Shown: piece by piece, positions 23,756-35,902 of the stretch
Position numbering within the stretch: position 1 is the first letter of the stretch
Layout: each line of letters opens with the position of its first letter
DNA from: Corylus avellana
Taxonomy: Eukaryota > Streptophyta > Magnoliopsida > Fagales > Betulaceae
Length of the DNA stretch: 64,000 nucleotides
Assembly: GCF_901000735.1 (NCBI RefSeq)
Contig: NC_081548.1
Location: 10,980,744-11,044,743 of the forward strand
Direction: 5' to 3'
The notes under the pieces: generated by a model
The model's input: the letters and a program-made list of their open reading frames with translations, nothing else
Databases searched by the model: none
Told to the model about the DNA's origin: nothing
Made by a program: the position numbers and the translations under genes

Positions 23756-23905
23756 TACGGAATAGGAAATGAACCATGTGATGTGATTATCATATAATTT
23801 ATATTTGAAATTGTTCATGATTCACGCAAATGAATCATTCTAGTTTTTTTTTTTTTTTTTTTTTTTTAAACATTAATCTAGTGTTTCCTTTTTTTTTTTT
23901 TGTTT
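23756..23905. repeat. Right copy of the long direct repeat flanking the copia element
   Basis: Begins TACGGAATAGGAAATGAACC, matching the left copy's GGAGTAGGAAAGGAACC, and runs to GTGTTTCCTTTTT. It lacks a stretch of about 18 bp (TTTTACTTCCTTTCAGC) that the left copy and the inverted block retain. Confidence 0.85.
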
Positions 23906-24513
23906 TTTTGGGGAGAATCACGTGTTTGGAATGTTTTGTCGTTTTGATCATTAGAAATTATATTGTATATATATATACACATATGTTTTGTCGTATCAAT
24001 GGCTTCAATCATAGTTCATAACTTAGGTGATTATGAAAAGCCAAAAAAGAAAAAGGGGGAATCAATAATGAATGGGCTGCTGGCAATGGCATAGTGGCAT
24101 GGTCTAGCTGGGAAGCCACTTTCTTTTTCGGTCGAAACAGAAGAAAAGAAGAAAGGAAGAAGATTGAGAAGCTGGCAAACCATTTGAGTATACAAAGCAA
24201 TCTTGACCCGCACTGCCAGCATCCATGCCCCTCATCCTTCTCAATTCTCATCCATGAAAGAAATTAAGGATTGTAAAATTAATCTTGGGATTTTATTCAA
24301 TAAAATGAAGCTCATAATTTATGATGAAAAATGGTTCCAAGTGTGTTGGAATTAGGGTTGACAATGTAACTTGCGACTCACGAATCCGATACGAACACGA
24401 TACATAATTTTAGGGTTAGAGTTTAGGTTAAACGGATTCGGATCATAAATGGACATGTTTATGATATGTTTAATAAACGTGTCACATGAGTTGGTGTGAC
24501 ACGTTGACCCATT

Positions 24514-24556
<43 letters not shown>

Positions 24557-25143
24557 TAAATAGCATATTAAATGGATCACATAGGTTATGTCACTTGTTA
24601 AATTAACATTTCGTGTTCGAATTAGCCTATTTAACTATTTTATTAAATGGGTCGAGTTCGTGTCATCCTAAATGGGTTGGCATGTCAAGTGGGTCGCTCC
24701 GAACCCGACACGCAACCCGTTTTACCACCACTAGTTGGAACTAAGGATTTGTTTGGCAAAAGACAAAAGACCTTAATGGCTCTCTACTATTCTTAAAAAA
24801 AGTCTTAACTTTTTAATATCGTTACTTTTTATATTATATCAATTATTTTTTTATTACTATTTAAATAAATAAAAAAATCACTACAAAATAATTTTTTTTT
24901 ATTTTTTTATACAAAATATTTTTATTTATTTATTTTTTCACATCAATCAATTCTCATTACAATAAAAATACCTAAAGAGTTTGTCAAACCGGCTCAGCAT
25001 CGCGACGCGGTAGCGGAGCCAGACAATTAATATCGAGAGTGCTACTAAATTCTTTTTTGAAAGTGTCAAGTGGTAACTTGCGTAAGTAGAAGATAATTTT
25101 TTTTTTGAAAGTGCAATGTAGAACTTTAATAAGAAAACAGAAA

Positions 25144-25179
<36 letters not shown>

Positions 25180-25517
25180 TTAGAAAAGCTTGACACCCCC
25201 AAATGGCTCCACCACGGCAAAGGGAGATGCATGAATATGAATAATGAGAGTCATGGAAAGAAAGAGACCGATTGGTTTTCCACTATTCATTTTTTCTTTT
25301 CCCTGTCATCCATGAGTGGTTCACGTGCCCAACACAGTCCTACTTGCGCTGAAATGATATCCATGTGTTGTATAGCCTAGCCCTGCCCAACCAATTACGA
25401 TTGCTTCTTTTCTGGTCAACTTCGTGCTTTTTTTGGGGCCCCATCTCCTTCCTCTCTTTTTCTGCCCCCGCGTGTGAGAATACCAGTCCTCGTCAATTGC
25501 GCTCTTCCTTCAAATAT
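23906..25517. other. Upstream segment of TauE/SafE copy 1, with simple repeats
   Basis: Shared, reverse-complemented, with about 60715-62250. It includes a repeat-like unit at 24353-24735 (GGGTTGACAATGTAACTTGC ... ACGCAACCCGTTTTACCACC) also present in the inverted block, a (TA)n run at 24520-24553, and an (AAT)n run of about 13 units at 25145-25180. Open frames here are not conserved between the copies. Confidence 0.6.
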
Positions 25518-26122
25518 CTAATTTTTTATTTTTTTTTAAGTACATTACAAACAAGAAAAACTACAACAAACAAACAAAAAGAGGATGGTCCTCTCTGCTA
25601 ACAATATTAGAAGAATTGAAAGGAGAAGAGGAAAATGGAATGCTGCTAGAGTGAGATCTAGCTGCAGCCCAACGTGCTAAATAGTGAGTACAGAAGTTTG
25701 CATTTTGGTTAACCTTTCTAACTTCTCAAGAGGAAGCAAAGAGAATAGAGTCGATAATGTCAAAAATTACAGAGGAGATCCTCTAGTCTTGAGAAGAATC
25801 TGACAGACGGAGAGCTAAGATAACCACTTCAGAATCTCCTTCGAGAATAAAGTGATCAAGATGAAGCGAAGTTGCTAAGGAAATCACAAGACGGGCTGCC
25901 AAAGCTTATCCCAAATTTGGAGAGCAAGATAGACTGATCTGGGAGATCATTGCAATGATATGGCCTTTAGAATCACAACAAACTGTTGCCTGAGATGAGA
26001 AAGAGTCCCGAATGGCTGTATCGAAATTAATCTTGAACCAGAGATTTGGAGGGGTAATCCAATTTTCCTTTGGAGCCTGAGTATCTAGATGCCAAGCTTG
26101 ATAATGCTCAAGAGAGATTTTA
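25518..26122 (-). mobile_element. 5'-truncated LINE with RNase H fragment
   Basis: Minus-strand LINE 3' end. The poly-A tail appears as TTTTTTATTTTTTTTT at 25518-25538, and the remains of an RNase H (RVT_3-type) domain read toward it, including HFILEGDS and FCTHYLARWAA. Stops are present. A similar fragment lies at 53190-53716. The inverted block lacks this insertion. Confidence 0.7.
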
Positions 26123-26131
26123 TTAAAGTTA

Positions 26132-26804
26132 AGGAAACTTATATCAAAACTATCAAAACACCTTGAACAAACACATCAAAATTTTTTATCACTAAATTTT
26201 TTTTTGACAAGTTACTCTTTGGGTCAATCAAAATGCCAAGAAAATTCTACTGTCAAATTTTTTTAACTGTAATTAGATTGGTTGAAACGCACCATTTTAC
26301 CACGTCAACATAATAATTTTTTATTAATTTAATTTAAAAATAAAAAAATAAAAAAAATTCCAGTCACCCCAAGCCACCCCAACCATTATAGGGTGATCGG
26401 AAGCCACCCCAAGAGCAACCACCCCTGGGGTGGCTTTCGATTACCCCAAACCACCCAAGAGGTAGCCGCGAGCCACCTCCAAGGCAGTTTTGGGTGGCCA
26501 GCGAGCCACCCCTAACCACCCAGCCTTGGGTGGTTTGGGGTGGCCAAAAGCCACCCCATGGGGGGTTTGCCACCCCATAATGGTTTGGGGTGGTCAGGGG
26601 TGGCCCCGGCGGCCCTTTCTATTTTTTTTTTTTTAAAAAACTTTTTTTTTATTATTTTATAATTTAATTTTTAAATTAAATTAATAAAAAATTATTATAC
26701 TGACGTGGTAAAGCAGTGCATTTCAACCAATCTAACAACAGTTAAAAAAATTTGGACAAAAAATTTTTGGCATGTTTACCCAAAGTATTTTGGTATAATT
26801 TCCG
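26132..26804. mobile_element. MULE-type foldback element with 9-bp target duplication
   Basis: The ends pair as AGGAAACTTATATCAAAAC and, reverse-complemented, CGGAAATTATACCAAAAT, and the arms continue as inverted repeats for over 130 bp (ACCACGTCA and TTAGATTGGTTGAAA on both sides). TTAAAGTTA flanks both sides exactly (26123-26131 and 26805-26813) and occurs once at the matching empty site (60676-60684, reverse complement). The core (26360-26620) is GC-rich and built of CCACCCC/GGGGTGG repeats. No protein is encoded. Confidence 0.85.
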
Positions 26805-26929
26805 TTAAAGTTATTCTCTAAAAAAAATAATACTTAAAAACAAGTAAAAGAGCGCATAAGAACAAATAGACAAAAAGATAGTATTATACTTTATCCGTAG
26901 CTATTTTTAAGTTGCTTTTATAAGTTGTC

Positions 26930-27399
26930 ATGCATATCAATAAATTACATCCCAACAAGAACATTTATAACGTGAATATCCACAAGTCTGTTTCGTTGAC
27001 GATGACGGCTGACTTTTTTTTGCATTTCTCTCACATGTTTGGTTTCTTTTTTACTTTTTCATTTTTGAAGGGCCCATTTTACCCTCCCCGGCCACTCTCC
27101 TCTTCTCTTGCTTTGCGGGTGGAATCTTCAAATGCTGCGCGTGGACACACACCTTTTTGCTTTTTTCATTCCCACTCTTTCTCCACCAGTCCTCAAATAC
27201 CTGCCACGGCTCTTAATCGATCACTCATCACACGAAGAAAAAAAAACTTCAAATTCTCCGGCTTCTTTTCTTGGCAACCAAACGGAGCCTAAGTGCACTT
27301 GGGTGCTGCCCAGAATTCACAGTTTTTGTATAGAAACTGAGAGAGAGAGAGAGTGTGTGTGTGCACGTGTGTATGATAAGGTGGTAGAATCAGAATCGG
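26930..27399 (+). promoter_or_regulatory. Promoter-proximal and 5' leader region of TauE/SafE copy 1
   Basis: Conserved with the leader of copy 2 (48890-49197) and with the inverted copy. The shared phrase CAGAATTCACAGTT then TTGTATAGAAAC is followed by a GA/GT microsatellite at 27340-27374. A five-codon upstream reading frame, ATG at 27373 to TAG at 27387 (MIRW), ends 12 bases before the main start. Confidence 0.6.
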
Positions 27400-30300
27400 A
27401 TGGCTGAGTTTGCAGGGAAATGGTGGTGGGGTTTGAGATCGGTGTGGATGGTGATGTTGAATTTTCTGTTGGCTTTCGTGTTTATTTCATCGGAAAGGGA
27501 TCTGAGAATCGGAACTTCAACATTCAATGGGACTGAATCCAGTTATTTTCTCAGAGCAGTAAATTTCTTATGGCAACCCGATAAATCGGGTTATCAACAC
27601 GTCTGGCCGGTAATGTTCCAATTTCCACTTTTTCCACTCCCTCAACGACGCCTTTTTCAATTAATTCTTAAAAAAAAAAAGTTAAAATTACATTTTTATC
27701 TTACATTATTAGCTTCAATCAACTTTTAGAAATTTCTATTTTTTTATTTTATTTTTATTTTTTATTTTTTTTAATATTTATTATAGAAATATTAATTAAA
27801 ACTCTCATTATTGTGAGACAGTAATAATCTGTCTCACAATAATTGACAGTTGCCTCTAGGCATGCATGATGATAAACTGCTTAGCGTGACGGGGGTGATA
27901 GTTTGTGAATTACCTGGTAACTAGTTCAGGGGAGTGGGTTCGTTATTTGTAGGAGTTTGATTAACGGTGAGGATTGTTGTACGGTATGCATTTGCGAAGT
28001 GAAATTAATTTGAGTAAAGTTCTACGGTATAAAAAAAAAAAAAAAATTATTGTGAGAGTTAAAAAATAAAAATGTAATTTCTAGCTATATATTCTCACTT
28101 GTCCTATGTTAGGTGTGTAATGAATCTTATGGTATAAATGTAATGAATCTTACAGGAGATGAAATTTGGGTGGCAAATTGTTGTGGGAACAATAATTGGA
28201 TTCTGTGGAGCATCATTTGGGAGTGTTGGTGGCGTTGGTGGCGGTGGCATTTTTGTTCCTATGCTTACCCTAATTGTCGGCTTTGATCCCAAGTCGGCAA
28301 CAGCCATGTCAAAATGTAAGACAAGATTTATTTTTGTAGTATTGTCTGTTTTTCTCAAAAGTATATTCTTAAATCTGTCCGGAAGATAGAGAATGGTAGA
28401 AGAGAGGAACCATAATTTATTAAAAAAAAAAAGAAAGGAAAAGAAACTATATAAAAGGGAACATGTGGCACGCCAAAATAGATTTATGAATGAAATTGCT
28501 AGTCCCCATGAATGACATAAAGGGTGAAAGTTTATTGCTCTTTTTAGTTTTTAAACTACTAATTAATTTAATAATGTCTTTTCAAGCTTTTAATTAGAAA
28601 AATATATTTTAAAATTATAAAAAAATTATCAATATTCCATTGACAAAAAAAGTCTTAATAAAAATAAAACATTTAAAAAAGAAAGAAGGAAAAGATAGTG
28701 GGTGGTGGTTCATGATTTTGAAACAAAGCTCTCCAGCGAGAATATCACTCCCATTGCTGGAAAGCCACAGGTGCTAGTAATTGCCTTGGCCAATTCATCA
28801 GAGCATTTTTTTTTTTTTTTATTAGGAATATTTGTCTTATTGAAATATTTTTAAGGTCATTTTTGTCTTTGTATGGCCTTGCGGGAACATTGACAACTTG
28901 TTGATAGTTTGGGTGGACATTGTCTTAAATCTTAATTGAAAGTTTGAGAGGATATGGTCAATTGGATTGTAGTTTGAGAATAACATATGAACTTTTCCCA
29001 TTAAATAGTAATTCCGTTATTTGGTTGCACATAGAAATAGCTATTTTCTTAAGAGTAATGCTATTTAGTAGATCGTTATACGACTGCTATATAACTTGAT
29101 GATATGAATTACCCATGTCACACCATTTCAGTTGTATGTCAGACGTATAAATAATATTATTCTTCTCTTAAAACGAGGAATAATTATTCCTCTAAAAAAG
29201 GGTGAAATAAGTATTCCACCAAGAATGGAATATGTAATGCCCAAAAAATTAATTCATATAAAATAATATTGGGTGTTCTACTACCATGTTCTTCTGACTT
29301 TTAAAATATTATTCTGCCATTTTGCAGTGGAAATATAAACAATGCATGAACCACAAAGCTGGAGCAACAGATAAATTTATAACTTTTTCATTATATTCAT
29401 ACAAGTATACTATAGCTTTAATTAACTATAAAATAATGTTACCAATACTAACTTGTCTAATCAATAATCCGTCCATGGTAATTTTCAAAACTATTATACC
29501 GTACATATTGTTTTGCTCCCTTACAAATTTACACAGAACCATAACATAATATATACCTTAAATTTTACTATTGCTTTAACTCGAAGTCTTGACCTTTTGT
29601 CGTTCGTTTTTATCATGCTTTTTGGCACTGTTCTTCTTTTCTTTTAAATAATATTTACAGGTGGAAGAATGAAGTAAACAAATAAGCTAGTGCATGTGTG
29701 CGACTGAATGAACGTTTTATATCTCATGATCATGCATACATACATAAAACAAATTTGATGAATCCATTACATAATTACTTTGAAAGCACTTTTATCGTAA
29801 ACGAATATCGTTTTAATGAAAAAAATAAAATCGCTTTGCCTTAAGCATTCATTTCATTAATACTTTAACATTTCTACTAAAAACATTTAACACTATGTTA
29901 TAATTTTTCTTTTGTATACAGTTTATCATTTGATATAAAATATGTCTTTTACAATAAAACATATAGTAAACACTTTATCCTTTTATAAAACATTTCTCTT
30001 TACTATAAAACTATATTGTAAATGCTTTATCCTTTTATAAAAACATTTTCCTTCGTATAAAACCATGTTGTAAACACTTTATCATAGAAAACACTTCTCT
30101 TTACTATAATATACTGTAAATGCATTATCCATTCTCTGTAAACATTTCTCTTTTACTATAATTGCTGTCGCTAGGCCGGGTCGGATGGTGTAGCCGGCAA
30201 TGGCCTAGGTCGGGCGGTGGCCAACAGTGAACTCCGATTTGGTGGTCGCAATCACCAGATCGGGTGGTCCAAACACCCTTGTGCAATGCTTGGAGGTTGC

Positions 30301-33135
30301 ACTGATGAGGAAGAGGAAGTGCTATTCCTTTGTTGATTTTCTAAGTAGGAATATTTTGGGAAATCTAATTCCATTCTAGTTAGAAAATTTGGTCATTCTC
30401 GTGTTTTCACCAAACAAAAGAATATGAATGGCCATTCCATTCAAACAATTTGTATCCTTCGTAATGCTAATTCATATTCCCAGATAATCATCATTCCAGT
30501 GTACCAAATGTGGTGGCATTTTTTAGTAAATTTGGAGTTGGCTGTCTTTCTAGTGTGGAAGACATTATTTAGCTGTTTGCATGGTTGCTTCCTTGTAAAA
30601 TGCCTTGTCGAACTAAATTGAACCACAGAAGGAATCCATTATTACATTAAACTATGGTGAAATTAACAAAGTCATAAATTCCATCTGTTTGTGTCAGGTA
30701 TGATCATGGGTGGAGCAGTCTCAACTGTTTACTACAACCTTAAGCTAAGGCATCCAATACTTGAAATGCCCATCATTGACTACGATTTGGTACTTCTCAT
30801 CCAACCAATGCTCATGCTGGGCATTAGTATTGGAGTGTCTTTCAATGTTGTATTTGCTGATTGGATGGTCACTGTTTTGCTTATCATTCTCTTTATAGGT
30901 ATTGGTTTTTTTTTTTTTTTTGGTGAGTTCCTTATTGGTATTGAGTCTATTGACTAGTTGAACTATAGTTTCTCTTGTAAGGCATTTTGCTCTGACAATA
31001 CCCTGATTGAATTTGGTGGCTTGCAGGCACATCAACAAAGGCATTCTTTAAGGGTGTTGAAACATGGAAAAGGGAAACAATTATGAAAACGGTAATCGTT
31101 CTTACACAGAGATGCTTGAATTTGGGCCATGTGTTAAAGTATTTATTAAATGATTAAATTTACCTCTTCCTATTAGCTTACGCCTTTGGGACACGTGGTG
31201 ATTTAACACCATGTTCTCTCCATTGGAAATGGAATCTCTTTTGTATGTTTTAAATATGTTTTCTTTCATCACATTTGAAAGTGAAATTTTGTTCCTTGTA
31301 TAAGAAAATTATTGCAACAAATCATGTCTTCTCTAGAATATCATGTTTAATGACAACTTCAAATTCTTCAAATTCTTAAAAATTAGAAAAAAAAAAAAGA
31401 AAAGAAAAAATTTCTTAAAAATATCATGTTTTCTGTTATTAGTACTAAAATTAATGGCTTACCATTGGATCAAATTTTCAAATTTTAGGAGGCTGCTAAG
31501 CGACTGGAGTCAAATCGTGAGTTGATCCACTGTTCCTCTAATTATATATATATATAATCATAGTGTTAGGATTGCTTGGAGTTGATTTGTGAAATCAGCT
31601 CTTAGGTTTGTCGTGTCTATCAGGTTCTGATGGTGCAGAAGTGGAATACAAGCCTCTTCCTGGTGGCCCAGGAAATGGCATTCAAAAGGACACCAAAGAA
31701 CAAGAGGTAAGAATACCCTGGTAAGCTGTTATCAGTACCACAGAATTCTGGAAGCTAAAATCAATATAAACATTGCAGGTAACTATTCTTGAGAATGTTT
31801 ACTGGAAGGAACTTGGACTTCTCATTTTTGTTTGGGTTGCATTCCTTGCCATTCAGATAGCCAAGGTATTGTCTCTTCTACTGTTCTATCCTGTCTTCTT
31901 GATTAAGCACCATCAATGGGTGGTTTATGGTTGTTAAATAGTCATCTCCCATTGACAACAGAGTCATACAGCTACTTGTTCGACAGCATACTGGATATGG
32001 AACTTGTTGCAGGTATTATTTCTATTGACATTAAAGGCCTCCTATGTTCTTTACTCTCTGTATGTGTATGAGTTTTTGTTGAGCACAAGTAGCTCACACC
32101 ATCTACAGATCCCTATTTCTTTTGGGGTATCTTTGTATGAAGCAGTTGGCCTTTACAAGGGACACAGAGTAATTGCATCGGCGGGAGATGTAGGGACAAA
32201 TTTTCGAGTCCATCAGCTGGTTATCTATTGCATCATGGGTATACTTGCAGGGGTAGTTGGTGGTCTGCTTGGACTTGGTGGTGGCTTTGTTATGGGCCCT
32301 CTATTTTTGGAGCTGGGAGTCCCCCCTCAGGTGAGTTTGTGGGTTTCATTGAAATACACAAAATCATTCATGTACAGGTTGTTTTTGGAACTAATTTCTG
32401 GAAAGTAGTGAACATTTTGGAAACTAATAGTCAAGCTAATAGAAATTTACTCATCTCCTTCTTACTTTTCAAAACAGAAAAAGCCTTTTGGATAATTGGT
32501 TGAGTATGCTGGACAATAAAAGTAAAAGATGCACAAGAATCTGGTTGTTTACAATTATGTCATCTATAACTTTTGTGCAGGTATCTAGTGCCTCTGCCAC
32601 CTTTGGAATGACCTTCTCTTCATCTATGTCTGTTGTGGAATACTACCTTCTGAAACGTTTTCCTATCCCTTATGGTAATTCTGTACCACAAAACACCCAT
32701 ATAATTATCTACAGTTGTGCTTTTCTCATTTTTTGGATCAACTAACATCTTCACAAGGCAAAGGGTCTTTGATTCATCTAAATCTCTGTGTCTTGATCAT
32801 CTGCAACTTTTGTGGCAGCTCTCTACTTCACTGTCGTGGCTACTATTGCAGCCTTAGTAGGGCAGCATATTGTGAGAAAGTTGATCATTTTATTTGGAAG
32901 GGCGTCTCTAATCATCTTTATTCTTGCCTTCACTATATTTATTAGTGCAATTTCACTAGGTGAGCTTCATTGTTCCCTTTTACACTTCTCCATAAATTCA
33001 AAATATGTGAACTGGGATTCTGAAAAGATTTTTTTTGTGTGTTTGTTAGGTGGGGTTGGCATATCAAACATGATTACGGAGATTCAACGGCACGAATACA
33101 TGGGATTTGAGAACCTCTGCAAGTATGAAGCATAA
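27400..33135 (+). CDS. TauE/SafE-family membrane transporter, copy 1 (12 exons)
   Basis: TauE/SafE proteins are multi-span membrane proteins. Bacterial members are linked to export of sulfite or sulfonates; the role of plant members is largely unproven. Exons: 27400-27609, 28156-28315, 30698-30898, 31027-31091, 31489-31516, 31624-31706, 31779-31865, 31962-32012, 32109-32330, 32581-32674, 32819-32959 and 33050-33135 (stop TAA). All junctions are GT-AG and phases agree, giving 475 residues, a usual length. A hydrophobic leader lies at residues 15-31. The two TauE repeats are marked by GGVGGGG (residues 95-101) and [10 protein letters not shown] (346-355). The hydrophilic loop [16 protein letters not shown] sits between the halves, and the C-terminus is [10 protein letters not shown]. 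Intron 2 is 2382 bp against 445 bp in copy 2, because of repeats. Copies 2 and 3 lie at 49198 and 60062. Confidence 0.95.
28316..30697. other. Expanded intron 2 of TauE/SafE copy 1
   Basis: About 1.9 kb more than the same intron in copy 2. It contains a worn fragment like the 34.9-kb foldback family near 28860-29000, a MITE near 29051-29167 (ends AGAGTAATGCTATTTA and AAGAATAATATTATTTA), AT-rich tandem phrases at 29880-30165 (CTTTATCCTTTTATAAAAC repeated four to five times), and a GC-richer patch at 30170-30300. The inverted copy has all of these. Confidence 0.7.
29051..29167. mobile_element. Small MITE within intron 2
   Basis: About 117 bp with imperfect terminal inverted repeats AAGAGTAATGCTATTTA and AAGAATAATATTATTTA. 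The same element appears inverted at about 58305-58415. Confidence 0.6.
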
Positions 33136-33720
33136 GCCTGTTTCTTTTCTTGTTCCTATTCCCTTTTCATTACCCAGAAGGGGAAAGATGACCCTTGCTT
33201 GTTTGAGTTCTTCAAATTTTTTGTTGTTTATGCATTCTATGTTATTATGTCTGTAACCTGTTCATGGGAATTTTGGCTGCCAAGAAGCAGATGAGATGAA
33301 CTCAACAATCTTACTTTCATTCGGGATTAGACAGTCTTTTTTGTTTTGTTTTTGCCACCTTCATCAACAACCAACTAAGTATATTCTACAAGACCTTAAT
33401 GTTATTAAATCATTTAACCTAACTGTAATGTCAATGGCATTTGGGTTGTAAGTCAGTTCTTGAATAGTGGAAGTAAATGTATTATTCTAAACCATGAACA
33501 GGTTAGAATTCTTGAGTCAATTCTTGAATCAAACCCAATTCTTGAGTCAATTCTTCAATGGCATTTGGGTTGGAAATAAATGCATTATTCTAAACCATAA
33601 GGAATTCCTCAATCAGATTAAATAGCTCATCCAGTAAACCAAAATCTGCAAACACTCTTCTTGTCTCCCCATCATACATCTCTACCAAAAAGAAAAAGAA
33701 AAAATATATATAACAAATTC
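33136..33720. other. 3' flank of TauE/SafE copy 1
   Basis: 3' UTR and flank. A phrase CTTGAGTCAATTCTTGAATC / CTTGAGTCAATTCTTCAATG is repeated near 33510-33570, and GCATTTGGGTTG occurs at 33438 and 33559. No gene. Confidence 0.5.
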
Positions 33721-33749
33721 AAAAGTTGTATGATCTATAAAATTATAAT

Positions 33750-34048
33750 TATTAGAATATGTTCATAATATATTTTGATATTTATATGATTGATTTATAT
33801 TTCCTAGTGTAGGTTGATTTATGTTTCCTAGTATAAATCGATTTAGGTTTGTTTGCATAGGTCAACTTATTCAACTATAAGTAAACAATCATGTGAATGA
33901 GAGCACAATGTAGTTTTAAGTGTTATTCAGAATAGTAGACATTGGTTTCTAACGCTAAACTATCCGTAATTTATTGTCTCTCTCTTGCTTCCGTTATTAT
34001 TTCCTATTTTAGATTTTTTCCCACAAACTTTAACATGGTATCAAAACT
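33750..34048 (+). mobile_element. Probable copia LTR remnant with primer site
   Basis: The phrase TTGATTTATRTTTCCTAGTRTA is tandemly repeated inside. The unit ends ACTTTAACA at 34035 and is followed at once by TGGTATCAAAAC, a tRNA-Met-type primer site. The left LTR boundary is uncertain and no coding region follows, so it is a truncated remnant. Confidence 0.5.
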
Positions 34049-34861
34049 TCCTTATATTTTTAATATGGTATTAGAGCATGTTTCTTATACTCTTACAGTT
34101 CTCACTATAACTCTACACGCTTCAAGCGCCTTAATGCTCGGCCAAAGATCCCTGCCTATATTGCCACACGCATCCATGGTTGTTCGATCACCTCGGTAAC
34201 CACACCATTCGACAGATATGCCACCACTTGTTTTAGATTCACTTCTTATGAAAGCAAATGATAGAAATTGAGTGTTTTTATCCGTTGAAGTTCATAAAAT
34301 AAAGCAAATAAAGGGATAGATCAATTGCTTCGAGGACATCAAACCTCCAGTTAATCACTTTAAAGGGATCAACATCTAAATGCCTTGGGCTAAGTTGTAT
34401 TTCTTTTTCATGAATCGGCCATAGAACCTCTACAATCTTAAATAGAGAAAAATTGCACTTATTTTGGAAATAGAAATAAATGCAAATTTGACAAAATAAA
34501 AGGAATTTAAGAAAATAACAACCATATCAGAAATAAAATCAATGAAAAATATAATGAGGGAATAAATAAAAAGTATTGAGTTTCCTAATAGGTTTCTGGG
34601 GGTGTCTTGGTGAAGGAGGTGCGAGGGTGGGATAGAGAGTTAGAATATAAAAATCCTGGCTTGGAATATAAAATGCCCAACAATTAAATAGCTTGGCTAC
34701 GTACAATTGCTCGCCAAAGGTAACGAGGAACAACATCCAAATGTAAAAATCTTATATAAGAGCATTCATAATGGAAGAGTCAAATATTACTTTTATTTAA
34801 AATAATTTTTTAAATTTGTAAAAAACTTCCTACATTGGATTAGCCAAAAAAAAAAAAAGGG
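34049..34861. other. Intergenic stretch
   Basis: Possible copia leader debris just after the primer site, including a second TGGTATTAGAGCATG phrase near 34069. Otherwise AT-rich with no supported gene. Confidence 0.4.
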
Positions 34862-35549
34862 TAAAGTCCACATACCCCCCCTCAAACTACCACCAAATTG
34901 ACAATGTCCCCCCCCAAACTTTCAATTGTGACAATGTCCCCTCCAAACTACCAAAACATTGTCAATGACCCCCCCAAGGCTAGCAATAAGACAAAAATGC
35001 CCCTATAGATTTCTCAATAAGACAAAAATATCCCTATAAATTAAAAAAAAATGATTTTTTTTTTTTAAAACGAAAAAATTTAATTTCAAAATAATAATTT
35101 AAAAAAAAAAACAATTTTTTTAAACAATTTTTTCTTTTTTTTAAAAAAAAAAACTTTTTATTTAGTTTTAAAAAACAAAAAATTTCATTTTATTAAGCAA
35201 AAATTTTATTTTTTTTAAACGTAAATTTTTATTTAAATAAAATTATAAAATAAAATAACGAAAATTTTCAATTTTTATAAAATAAATAAAATCCAATTTT
35301 TTTAATTTTTTCTTATAAAATTGATTTTAAAAAGAAAAATTGTTAGCCAAGTTTGGATTTTTTGTTTTGTTAGTTTTGGAGTTTTTCTAGAGTTTTAGTA
35401 TTTTTTGTTGCCTTATTTACTAAAAGGGTAATTTAGATCATTGGGGGGAACACATGTTGACAATTTTTGTTAGTTGGAGATGTCACAATTGAAGTTTGGA
35501 GTTGGACATTGTCAGTGGTGGTAGTTTGAGGGGGGTTATGTGGACTTTA
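34862..35549. mobile_element. Foldback element, CCCCTCAAACTACCACC family
   Basis: The left end TAAAGTCCACATACCCCC and the right end complement TAAAGTCCACATAACCCC pair as terminal inverted repeats. Both arms carry CCTCAAACTACCACC and GACAATGTCC phrases for over 100 bp. The interior is A/T homopolymer-rich. Non-coding. Confidence 0.8.
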
Positions 35550-35902
35550 AAAACAAAATAGACATGTTGTTGCTTGGACATATGAAAAAAAAAGGAAATT
35601 TGAAATGTAGAAGCACTTTTTAAAGGGAATCATTTTATTTTTTATTGTTTCTCTCACCAGTTTTCTCTTTTTCTCAAATCTTTTCCCACTTTTCAAGGAG
35701 TGATTGGTTGTTTTTGGTGTTTTTTTTCTTCATGGAAATGGTTTTTTGAATTAAAATTAATAAAAAATTAAAAATAAAATATTATTTTAATAGAATAAAT
35801 AGAAATATAGCTAATCGAATGTAGAAGCATTTAAAAATTCATTACTTAGTTAAATACAAGGGGTATTTGAGGCAATTAGTTAAAATTTGGCCAATTAACT
35901 AA

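Noticed and set aside
24009..24251. Open frame upstream of TauE/SafE copy 1 with a counterpart at 61914-62162
   Set aside because: The counterpart differs by insertions and starts at a different place. The similarity comes from the DNA duplication and shows no coding constraint.
26364..26573. 69-residue open frame rich in Gly and Trp
   Set aside because: It is translation of the CCACCCC/GGGGTGG core of a foldback element, low-complexity DNA with no protein signal.
27108..27407. 99-residue open frame overlapping the start of TauE/SafE copy 1
   Set aside because: It lies in the leader region, is broken in copy 2 by indels, and has no family features.
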